Positions 33,273 through 38,467 of a stretch of 38,467 nt of DNA are shown in pieces (position 1 is the first letter of the stretch; the number at the start of each line of letters is the position of its first letter). The DNA lies in NCBI GenBank assembly GCA_013316055.1, contig WSNM01000008.1:1-38467 (forward strand), written 5' to 3'. Under the pieces are notes generated by a model, which worked only from the letters and a program-made list of their open reading frames with translations, was not told the DNA's origin and did no database searches. The position numbers were made by a program, and so were the translations under genes. This DNA comes from Clostridia bacterium (GTDB lineage Bacteria > Bacillota > Clostridia > Christensenellales > Borkfalkiaceae).

Positions 33273-34466
33273 ATGAAAAATTTTATCTTTATCTCTCCTA
33301 ATTTCCCGTCAAATTACTGGAAATTCTGCCGCGAGCTGCAAAACAACGGCGTGCGCGTGCTGGGCATAGGCGACGAGGCTTACGACAGCCTTACCGCAGA
33401 CATGAAGGGCTCGCTTACGGAGTATTACAAGGTTGACGACCTTAAAAATTATGACGAGGTTTTCCGTGCGGTTGCGTTTTTCACCTTTAAGTACGGCAAA
33501 ATCGACTACATAGAGAGCAACAACGAGTATTGGCTTGAACGGGACGCGCTTCTGCGTACCGAATTCAATATCGACACGGGCTTTAAAAAGACGGATATTA
33601 AGAAGATTAAGCTTAAATCCGCAATGAAGACCTATTATAAAAAGGCGGGCGTAAAAACGGCGCGTCACTGTCTTGCAAAATCGCTTGCCGTATGCGAAAA
33701 ATTCATAAAGCAGGTAGGCTATCCCGTAATAGTCAAGCCCGATAACGGCGTCGGCGCAAGCGATACCCACAAAATCGACGGCGACGAACAGCTTAAAGCG
33801 TTTTTAAAAAGCAAGCCCAAAAAAGTCAGCTACATAATGGAGGAGTTTATCGACGGGGAGGTCAACTCCTACGACGCAATAATCGACAGCAAGGGTAATC
33901 CGATATTCGAAACGGGCAACATAACCCCCAAATCGCTTATGGACGTAGTCAACACGGGCGACAGCTGTCTGTATTATATAGTAAATCAGCTTGCGCCCGA
34001 TGTGCAGAAGCTGGGCAGAAAAACGGTCAAGGCGTTCAAGGTTAAAAGCCGTTTTGTTCATTTCGAATTTTTCCGTCTTTTGTCCGACCGGCATATCGGC
34101 AAAAAGGGCGAGGTTGTCGCGTTGGAGGTGAATATGCGCCCCGCCGGCGGAATTACCCCCGATATGATGAACTACGCCAACAGCACCAACGTGTTTAAAA
34201 TCTGGGCGGATATGATTGCCTACGACAGTTCGCTTGTGACCTTGGGTGAAAGATACTTCTGCGCGTTTGCGGGCAGACGCGACGGCGTTGATTACGCTTA
34301 TTCCGAGCAGGATATAATTGACCGCTTCGGCGCGAATATAAAAATTATTCAGCGCGTGCCCGACGTGCTTGCGGGCACAATGGGCAACATAATGTATATC
34401 GCCAACTTTAAAAACAAGGAAGAGCTTGACGAATTTTATGCCGAAGTAACTAAGGTAAGGCAGTAA
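33273..34466 (+). CDS. ATP-grasp domain protein (carboxylate-amine/thiol ligase type)
   Basis: In this 397-residue protein, an N-terminal Rossmann-like pre-ATP-grasp part (FIFISPNFPSNYWKF) leads into an ATP-grasp fold: KSAMKTYYKKAGVKTAR, VIVKPDNGVGASDT (ATP-binding Lys and flexible loop), MEEFIDGEVNSYDA and metal-binding EVNMRPAGG. Members join a carboxylate to an amine or thiol via an acyl phosphate. The substrate cannot be told, and no partner biosynthetic gene is adjacent except the lipase-like hydrolase. A long hairpin follows the stop. Confidence 0.85.
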   Translation: MKNFIFISPNFPSNYWKFCRELQNNGVRVLGIGDEAYDSLTADMKGSLTEYYKVDDLKNYDEVFRAVAFFTFKYGKIDYIESNNEYWLERDALLRTEFNIDTGFKKTDIKKIKLKSAMKTYYKKAGVKTARHCLAKSLAVCEKFIKQVGYPVIVKPDNGVGASDTHKIDGDEQLKAFLKSKPKKVSYIMEEFIDGEVNSYDAIIDSKGNPIFETGNITPKSLMDVVNTGDSCLYYIVNQLAPDVQKLGRKTVKAFKVKSRFVHFEFFRLLSDRHIGKKGEVVALEVNMRPAGGITPDMMNYANSTNVFKIWADMIAYDSSLVTLGERYFCAFAGRRDGVDYAYSEQDIIDRFGANIKIIQRVPDVLAGTMGNIMYIANFKNKEELDEFYAEVTKVRQ

Positions 34467-34473
34467 ATAAAAG

Positions 34474-34501
34474 CGCCGCCCGCGCAATTGCGCGGGCGGC
34501 G
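34474..34501. terminator. Bidirectional terminator, ATP-grasp and XRE genes
   Basis: A perfect 28-base palindrome (14-bp arms of CGCCGCCCGCGCAA) lies between two converging genes. A TAAATTATTTT stretch follows on the plus strand. Confidence 0.8.
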
Positions 34502-34515
34502 TAAATTATTTTGGT

Positions 34516-34740
34516 TCAGTCTTTATTATAATCGTCTATGCAAAGAATATCCGCGGGGTCAATATCCAGAACAGCGCATAAATTTGCAAAGGTTTCCAAC
34601 GATGGCATAATATCGCCTTTTAGATAATGAGAAATAGTTTGTTGCTTAATCCCTAATTTTTTTGCTAAATCTGTTTGCGATATACCACACAGTTTAATTG
34701 CCTCTATTAACTTTTCTTGAATTTGTTTTATTGTAATCAT
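34516..34740 (-). CDS. XRE-family repressor (74 aa)
   Basis: This compact single-domain Cro/CI-type HTH protein has the helix-turn-helix ISQTDLAKKLGIKQQTISHYLKGDIMPS at about residues 19-46. It has no sensor domain and looks like a phage- or ICE-style regulator. Its DNA is visibly more AT-rich than neighbouring genes, suggesting acquisition. It is divergent from the DUF6809-like gene across a 93-base region holding three related 15-bp operators, so it most likely represses both promoters. No Shine-Dalgarno is evident. Confidence 0.85.
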   Translation of the reverse strand: MITIKQIQEKLIEAIKLCGISQTDLAKKLGIKQQTISHYLKGDIMPSLETFANLCAVLDIDPADILCIDDYNKD

Positions 34741-34751
34741 AGTTAAAAACT

Positions 34752-34818
34752 ACACTTATCAAGCGTAAAATGTTTGACTTACGCTTGTCAAGCGTGATAA
34801 AATACGTTCAATAAGTGT
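34752..34818. promoter_or_regulatory. Three-site operator region of the XRE repressor
   Basis: The central site ACGCTTGTCAAGCGT (34781-34795) is a perfect 7-bp inverted repeat around one base. ACACTTATCAAGCGT (34752-34766) and the reverse complement of ACACTTATTGAACGT (34804-34818) are imperfect copies. Start-to-start spacings are 29 and 23 bp. The central site lies exactly between the -35 and -10 of the rightward promoter and contains a minus-strand TTGACA. Confidence 0.8.
34774..34803 (+). promoter_or_regulatory. Promoter of the DUF6809-like gene
   Basis: TTGACT (34774-34779) and TAAAAT (34798-34803) are 18 bp apart. The spacer is occupied by the palindromic operator. Confidence 0.75.
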
Positions 34819-34833
34819 AATAAGGTTAAAGCA

Positions 34834-35100
34834 ATGTCAAAATCTATTTTACAAAAAATTTTTGCGGACGGTAAAAATCTCTGCGGGGAAGAATTAAACA
34901 GCGAAAAATATATTTCCGCCGAAGAGGGCTATGCGGAAGCTTATTCCAAGCTTGCCGAAAGGCTTTCCGAAGAAGATAAAAATTTGCTGATAGAAATAGA
35001 CGGGCTTGTTACAGCCATGACTTCCTCCGCCTGTACGGAAAAGTTTATACAAGGCTTTAAGGCGGGGTTTGCATTTGCAACCGAGCTTTTAAAAAACTGA
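34834..35100 (+). CDS. DUF6809-like small protein (88 aa)
   Basis: The 88-residue cytosolic, acidic, mostly helical protein ends in LSEEDKNLLIEIDGLVTAMTSSACTEKFIQGFKAGFAFATELL. Its spacing (SEED...L...F..GFk.G...) resembles DUF6809 proteins common in Clostridia and their mobile elements. The family assignment is from memory of the pattern and is moderate. Function is unknown. It is transcribed from an operator-covered promoter controlled by the divergent XRE gene, with its own strong terminator, so this is a self-contained two-gene module. Confidence 0.6.
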   Translation: MSKSILQKIFADGKNLCGEELNSEKYISAEEGYAEAYSKLAERLSEEDKNLLIEIDGLVTAMTSSACTEKFIQGFKAGFAFATELLKN

Positions 35101-35105
35101 AATAT

Positions 35106-35140
35106 GACGGCGCGGACGGCAAAAAGCCGTCCGCGCCGTC
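35106..35140 (+). terminator. Terminator of the DUF6809-like gene
   Basis: A perfect 15-bp stem (GACGGCGCGGACGGC with its complement, loop AAAAA) is followed by CTTTTC. Confidence 0.88.
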
Positions 35141-35230
35141 CTTTTCATAACCGCAAAATATTAAAAAAGCGTTCTAAACGCCGCAAACCGTTAATAAGTT
35201 ATTATACACATTGATTTTGCGGAGGCAGAT

Positions 35231-35557
35231 ATGCTTGATTACAACGTATACGAGGACATTGCAGGAAGAAGCGGCGGCGATATATATATAGGAGTAGTAG
35301 GTCCCGTGCGTACGGGCAAATCGACGCTTATCAAAAAATTTATGACCGAGCTGGTTATTCCCAATACCGAGGACGGCAACGCAAAAACCGTAATGGTTGA
35401 CGAATTGCCGCAGTCGGCTTCGGGCAAAAGCATTATGACGACCGAGCCGAAGTTTGTGCCGGCAAAGGCGGCGCAGGTACGCATAGAAAACGCAACCGCA
35501 AACATTCGCTTTGCCGACTGCGTTGGCTTTATCACGCGCGGCGCAAACGGGTTTTAG
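35231..35557 (+). CDS. spoIVA: Stage IV sporulation protein A, N-terminal part (interrupted by TAG)
   Basis: SpoIVA is the ATPase that forms the base layer of the spore coat around the forespore. This part starts in the family style (DYNVYEDIAGRSGGDIYIGVVG), with Walker A GPVRTGKS near residue 26, the TTEPKFVP segment and ADCVGFITRGANGF. It then meets an in-frame TAG at 35555-35557. Directly after it the same frame continues EDGKPRLVNTPW, which matches SpoIVA with only the stop codon replacing a residue (Glu or similar). GCGGAGG precedes the ATG. With no suppression the product is a 108-residue fragment. Confidence 0.88.
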   Translation: MLDYNVYEDIAGRSGGDIYIGVVGPVRTGKSTLIKKFMTELVIPNTEDGNAKTVMVDELPQSASGKSIMTTEPKFVPAKAAQVRIENATANIRFADCVGFITRGANGF

Positions 35558-35722
35558 GAGGACGGAAAGCCCCGCCTTGTAAACACACCGTGGAGCGACA
35601 AGCCGCTGCCCTTTGCAGAGGCGGCGGAGCTGGGCACTCAAAAAGTAATATCCGAGCATTCCACAATAGGTATTTGCGTAACCACGGACGGCAGTATAGC
35701 GGATATTCCCCGCGACGGGTAT

Positions 35723-36706
35723 GTGGACGCGGAGGAGCGCACCGTTGCGCACCTTAAAGCAAGCGGAAAGCCGTTCGTCATAATTTTAAACTGCGTAGAA
35801 CCCGACAAGGCCGCGGCAAAAAAACTGCGGGAGGAGCTTGAAAACAAATATAAGGTGACAACCATTGCGGCAAACTGCGAAAAGCTGAACGCGGAAGGGC
35901 TTTTGAACGTGTTGAAGGCAGTGCTTTTCGAGTTCCCCGTCACGGGCTTTGACATCGACATTCCCGACTGGATGCGCTTTCTCCCGCCCGACAGCACGGC
36001 GGTGTGCGAGCTTTTAGACAGAATAAAAGCCGCGGCGGAGGCAGTTAAAAAAATGAAGGACTGCTCGGCGTTCGATAATATGCTTGCCGACTGCAAATTC
36101 TGGAAGCCCGAAGCGCTTGTAAATTTAAGCCTTTCGGACGGCAAGGCGCACGTCGATTGCTATGTTAAGGACGGAATTTTCTTCGATATGCTTTCGGAAA
36201 TCGCGGGCGATACCATTTCCGACGAGTTCACGCTTATGCGTTACGTTCGCGGCACCGCCGAAGCAAAGCGCAACTACGATAAAATAAAGGACGCCTTCGA
36301 CTGCGCAAGGGTGAACGGCTACGGCATAGTTCAGCCCGACGATACGGATATGAGCCTTGAAGAGCCAAAGGTGGTGCGTCAGGGCGGCAGTGTGGGCATA
36401 AAGCTGCGCGCAACCGCGCCCAGCTATCACATAGTTAAAATAGACGTCAGCGGAGAGGTCAGCCCGATTATGGGCAACGCCTCGCAGTCGGAGGGCATTG
36501 TGCAGGGCATGATGAACGGCTTCGAAAGCAATCCCGAGGATATGTGGGATACCAACGTGTTCGGCAAATCCTTGCGCGGAATGGTTAAGGAAGGGCTTTC
36601 GGGCAAGGTTAACTGCATGCACGACGATACAAAGGCGAAAATGCGCCGCGCAATCACGCGTATAGTGAACGAGGGCAGGGGCGGAGTAATCTGCATTATT
36701 CTGTAA
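35723..36706 (+). CDS. spoIVA: Stage IV sporulation protein A, C-terminal part (same frame after TAG)
   Basis: Homology to SpoIVA in fact resumes at 35558, immediately after the TAG, and runs in one frame to the end. It includes STIGICVTTDGSIADIPRDGY, AEERTVAHLKASGKPFVIILNC, YGIVQPDDTDMSLEEPKVVRQG, MGNASQSE and the family C-terminus NEGRGGVICIIL. The 35723 position is merely the first possible restart (GTG) and lacks a convincing ribosome binding site. Intact, the protein would have 491 residues, the normal SpoIVA length. The coding sequence beyond the TAG is otherwise undamaged, so loss of function is recent, artefactual or suppressed. Confidence 0.85.
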   Translation: MDAEERTVAHLKASGKPFVIILNCVEPDKAAAKKLREELENKYKVTTIAANCEKLNAEGLLNVLKAVLFEFPVTGFDIDIPDWMRFLPPDSTAVCELLDRIKAAAEAVKKMKDCSAFDNMLADCKFWKPEALVNLSLSDGKAHVDCYVKDGIFFDMLSEIAGDTISDEFTLMRYVRGTAEAKRNYDKIKDAFDCARVNGYGIVQPDDTDMSLEEPKVVRQGGSVGIKLRATAPSYHIVKIDVSGEVSPIMGNASQSEGIVQGMMNGFESNPEDMWDTNVFGKSLRGMVKEGLSGKVNCMHDDTKAKMRRAITRIVNEGRGGVICIIL

Positions 36707-36709
36707 CCG

Positions 36710-36731
36710 TTTTAAGCGCGGTTGCTTAAAA
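36710..36731 (+). terminator. Weak hairpin after spoIVA
   Basis: TTTTAAGC pairs with GCTTAAAA around GCGGTT, 4 bases after the stop. It is AT-rich and lacks a following U-run. Confidence 0.35.
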
Positions 36732-36756
36732 TAAACTTTCACAAAAATATCATAGG

Positions 36757-36786
36757 TTGACCAAACTGTTTACTTGTGCATATATT
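36757..36786 (+). promoter_or_regulatory. Orphan promoter in the spoIVA-55 aa gene gap
   Basis: TTGACC (36757-36762) and TATATT (36781-36786) are 18 bp apart. A transcript from here would hit the strong hairpin at 36852-36883 after about 90 bases and contains no convincing ORF, so it could be a small RNA. Confidence 0.4.
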
Positions 36787-36821
36787 ATATTAAGGCTGCA
36801 ACAGGCGTTATCCGCACTATA

Positions 36822-36843
36822 TTGCGCGGGTAATGGGCTTGCA
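36822..36843. repeat. 22-bp direct repeat, left copy
   Basis: Identical to 38446-38467 at the right edge. Read on the plus strand in frame it encodes IARVMGL, which lines up codon for codon with part of the 55-residue gene family (LAYIAGL), so it looks like a gene fragment. A TAA at 36791 and no start codon precede it. Confidence 0.6.
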
Positions 36844-36851
36844 AAATTCAC

Positions 36852-36883
36852 GGCGGCGGAATGCTATAATGCATTCCGCCGCC
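36852..36883. terminator. Strong hairpin between spoIVA and the 55 aa gene
   Basis: A perfect 13-bp stem (GGCGGCGGAATGC with its complement) has a TATAAT loop. It lies 27 bases past the stop of the minus-strand small gene and may end transcripts from both sides. Confidence 0.65.
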
Positions 36884-36909
36884 GCCAATTTATATTCGTT
36901 AAAAGCTTT

Positions 36910-37077
36910 TCAGTCGCCGCGCTTCTTTTCGGTGCGTTCGCGGGTGTACGCCTCGGGCACTGCCATTTTGCCGTCCGCGTCAAACAGCGCGGCGGGCGCG
37001 GGGTCGTCCTTAAGACCCGCTATATAAGCAAGATACTGCTCGTCCGTAATCTTTTTGATTTTATTTTTTTTACCCAT
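36910..37077 (-). CDS. Small basic protein (55 aa), repeated family, unknown function
   Basis: The protein starts MGKKNKIKKITDEQYLAYIA, continues GLKDDPAPAALFDADGKM and ends in RTEKKRGD. The Lys-rich head and tail flank a short acidic middle, with no membrane segment and no domain I recognise. AGCGGAGGC precedes the ATG at ideal spacing and can be hidden in a hairpin (37085-37117). Parts of its coding sequence recur nearby: a 28-base exact inverted copy at 38422-38449 (KITDEQYLA) and in-frame relatives at 36822 and 38446. The good ribosome binding site, a codon usage like its neighbours and the copies support a real gene. Confidence 0.65.
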   Translation of the reverse strand: MGKKNKIKKITDEQYLAYIAGLKDDPAPAALFDADGKMAVPEAYTRERTEKKRGD

Positions 37078-37084
37078 AAAAAAG

Positions 37085-37117
37085 CCTCCGCTATTTTTCT
37101 ATTATTATTAGCGAAGG
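37085..37117 (-). promoter_or_regulatory. Hairpin that can sequester the ribosome binding site of the 55 aa gene
   Basis: On the minus strand, CCTTCGCTA pairs with TAGCGGAGG (one G-U) around a 15-base A/T loop. The 3' arm is the Shine-Dalgarno itself, so the mRNA may be translated only when this stem opens. Confidence 0.5.
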
Positions 37118-37192
37118 TCTTATATTTTATACTGCCGTACCGTTTAAGTCTTGTCGGCTTGTCTGTCAAATTGCGAAAATCGCTTTGTCGGC

Positions 37193-38251
37193 TTACGCCT
37201 TGTCGAAGAAGGCGCAGGCCCTGTTCATTGTGTCGGTATTCACGCTGTTGTATAAGCGCTTGTCAATCGAGGCAATAAAACGGCTCTCCGCCTCGGCGGG
37301 TATTTTTCCGTTGTACAGCTTGCTCAGCTCGGTGTATTCCGTGTTTATCTGTTCGCGGTATTTTGCCGCTTTTTCGTTATCGGATATAACAAGGCTTGTG
37401 TGAGTTCCGTCCTCGACGAAATAGTATTCCACGCTTTGGTTTGTTATCTCGTCGCGGTGGGCGTATATGCTGTCGTTAAGCACCGTGTCGTCGTTTCCGC
37501 CCTGAACAACAAGCACCGGCACGCCGGAGGCGTTAATTCCGTCCACACCCGTCATATAGTAATTTTCGCCCGCGTCAACCATTGCCCAGAACGCGGTAAA
37601 GGGCCACAGGGTATATGCAAATCCGCCCATATTAAGCCGTCTTTGCATCCATTCGAGCATCGCGCCGGAGTTGGAGTTGTAGCCCGCTACCGAAACGACC
37701 GCCTTAATGCGTTTGTTGTTTGTGTTCAATACCGAGGTTACCGCATGCCCGCCCCAGCTGTGTCCGAAAAGGTATACGGACTTGCTTTTCAGTTGCGTGT
37801 CCGTTTCTATAAATTTAAGCGCGTTGTCAAGGTCTATCGCGGACTGCGAAAGCCCCTTTGTGCCCAGACCGTCGCTTTCGCCCGTGCCCGTATTGTCGTA
37901 TGTAAGCACGCTGTAGCCCGCGTTTACAAAGTATTCCATAACGGAATAATAGTAGTTGGAAAGCTCGCCGAAGCCGTGAGAGATTACAACAAGCCTGTCG
38001 CTTTCGCCGCTATACCAAACGTAGCCCTTAAGCGTGTTTTTACCGCTTAAAAATTCAACTCGGCGGTGCTGCACTGCGGAGAAGTCCTCGGTGGTGTAAA
38101 GAGTGGTGCGTTCCGCGCCCTCAGCCTTCTGGCGGTTAAAGGTGCCCAAAAGACAGAATTTGCAGACGGCAAAAAGCAGCAGCACAAGTCCGAAAAGCCA
38201 GACCGCGACGGACGCCGCGCCGTATTCGATTTGTTTTCTCTTGCTTTTCAT
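37193..38251 (-). CDS. Membrane-anchored alpha/beta hydrolase
   Basis: This 352-residue protein has an N-terminal signal-anchor helix (about residues 12-36) that places the catalytic domain outside the membrane. The hydrolase shows VVISHGFGE (oxyanion loop, residues 88-96), TYDNTGTGES, nucleophile Ser165 in GHSWGGHA, acid in VQGGNDDTV and His in EDGTHTS. This fits the Abhydrolase/serine aminopeptidase S33-like group of Clostridia; the natural ester or amide is unknown. It has its own promoter 40 bases upstream. It is bracketed by copies of the small-gene sequence (37028-37055 and inverted at 38422-38449). Confidence 0.85.
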   Translation of the reverse strand: MKSKRKQIEYGAASVAVWLFGLVLLLFAVCKFCLLGTFNRQKAEGAERTTLYTTEDFSAVQHRRVEFLSGKNTLKGYVWYSGESDRLVVISHGFGELSNYYYSVMEYFVNAGYSVLTYDNTGTGESDGLGTKGLSQSAIDLDNALKFIETDTQLKSKSVYLFGHSWGGHAVTSVLNTNNKRIKAVVSVAGYNSNSGAMLEWMQRRLNMGGFAYTLWPFTAFWAMVDAGENYYMTGVDGINASGVPVLVVQGGNDDTVLNDSIYAHRDEITNQSVEYYFVEDGTHTSLVISDNEKAAKYREQINTEYTELSKLYNGKIPAEAESRFIASIDKRLYNSVNTDTMNRACAFFDKA

Positions 38252-38290
38252 AATAACAGAACCCGTAAATGTTATATGTTACTGTACACA

Positions 38291-38319
38291 ATTATAGGAC
38301 ATACGCGCGTATTATGCAA
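38291..38319 (-). promoter_or_regulatory. Promoter of the membrane alpha/beta hydrolase gene
   Basis: On the minus strand, TTGCAT (38314-38319), 17 bp, TATAAT (38291-38296). The spacer contains a perfect 12-bp palindrome ATACGCGCGTAT (38299-38310), a possible operator. Confidence 0.72.
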
Positions 38320-38362
38320 CAGATTATCGCATAATTCGCTTAATTTTTTAAATTTGCCTGTT

Positions 38363-38396
38363 GCGGCGGGCGAAGGATTGCATTGCCGCCCGCCGC
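38363..38396 (-). terminator. Hairpin near the right edge
   Basis: GCGGCGGGC pairs with GCCCGCCGC (loop 16). On the minus strand it is followed by a TTTAAAAAATTA stretch and may end a transcript entering from beyond the window. No gene is otherwise visible in 38252-38421. Confidence 0.5.
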
Positions 38397-38421
38397 GCCC
38401 GATTTATGCGTCCGTTACCAT

Positions 38422-38467
38422 AAAAGATTACGGACGAGCAGTATCTTGCGCGGGTAATGGGCTTGCA
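38422..38467 (+). pseudogene. Partial copy of the 55 aa small gene, running off the window edge
   Basis: Reading from 38424 gives KITDEQYLARVMGL, matching residues 8-22 of the 55-residue protein (KKITDEQYLAYIAGL). The first 28 bases are identical to its coding strand. A TAA stands immediately upstream in frame (38421-38423) and no start codon is available, so this is a degenerate or truncated copy. The final 22 bases repeat 36822-36843 exactly. The remainder lies outside the window. Confidence 0.55.

Noticed and set aside
35190..35230. A sigma-E type promoter before spoIVA
   Set aside because: TATACACAT resembles a sigma-E -10, but no matching -35 could be placed at the expected distance.
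35231..36706. Genome-wide TAG reassignment to an amino acid
   Set aside because: Only one conserved gene among more than 35 carries an in-frame TAG. With full reassignment more would be expected, so this is kept only as a minor hypothesis.
36833..37027. A 64-codon plus-strand frame opposite the 55 aa gene
   Set aside because: It runs through the strong hairpin at 36852-36883 and then antisense to the small gene, whose ribosome binding site and copies favour the minus strand.
37028..38449. An invertible DNA switch carrying the membrane hydrolase
   Set aside because: The perfect 28-base inverted repeats are suggestive, but they lie inside gene copies, no recombinase gene is in view, and inversion would not swap any promoter with a silent gene. 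Gene-family duplication explains them better.
1..38467. CRISPR arrays, tRNA or rRNA genes, transposases
   Set aside because: No regularly spaced repeat-spacer pattern, cloverleaf sequence, rRNA core segment or transposase motif was found on either strand.

Overview
The window reads as chromosome of an anaerobic, endospore-lineage Bacillota (Clostridia-like) bacterium. The evidence is an Rnf complex in clostridial gene order (C-D-G-E-A-B), a SpoIVA homologue, RqcH and DegV family proteins, strong Shine-Dalgarno sites and textbook sigma-A promoters. Base composition is near 50% GC, and a more precise placement (for example an uncultured gut lineage) would be a guess. Genes are tightly packed and no gene-free stretch exceeds 300 bases. 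No rRNA, tRNA, CRISPR array or transposase gene was seen. Of 37 genes with an assignable natural end, about 25 stop with TAA, 12 with TGA and none with TAG.

Region by region. 1-2.2 kb: a LOG-family phosphoribohydrolase and a low-molecular-weight phosphatase, convergent with a DegV fatty-acid-binding protein. 2.4-8 kb: a membrane-anchored XRE regulator, gltX, and a fused ABC ATPase/FtsX-type permease that is split by a frameshift. 8-17.2 kb: a flavin-linked respiration block made of a flavinylation-motif lipoprotein, ApbE and a NusG-II protein on the plus strand, facing a Gx-family membrane protein and rnfCDGEAB on the minus strand. ApbE is expected to attach FMN to the lipoprotein, RnfD and RnfG, while Rnf couples ferredoxin:NAD+ electron flow to an ion gradient. 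RnfG is unusual in carrying two FMN-binding-like units.

17.4-23.2 kb: an M18 aminopeptidase, then a minus-strand operon of RqcH, three small membrane proteins (two with winged-helix heads) and a large membrane-anchored protein of unknown role. 23.3-30.6 kb: a proteostasis run tig-clpP-clpX-lon-engB plus a divergent sugar-transferase-like gene. RqcH, trigger factor, ClpXP and Lon together cover nascent-chain folding, tagging and degradation. 30.6-34.5 kb: DUF378, an SGNH hydrolase, a monoacylglycerol-lipase-like hydrolase and an ATP-grasp ligase. 34.5-38.5 kb: a more accessory-looking end with an AT-rich XRE repressor facing a DUF6809-like gene across three operators, a spoIVA gene interrupted by an in-frame TAG, a 55-residue protein with repeated fragments, and a membrane alpha/beta hydrolase.

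The least explained structures are non-coding: a 189-bp multi-hairpin element present twice (before rnfC and before clpX), a hairpin-rich leader ahead of the flavin lipoprotein, an inverted repeat between lon and engB, and duplicated pieces of the 55-residue gene at the right edge.
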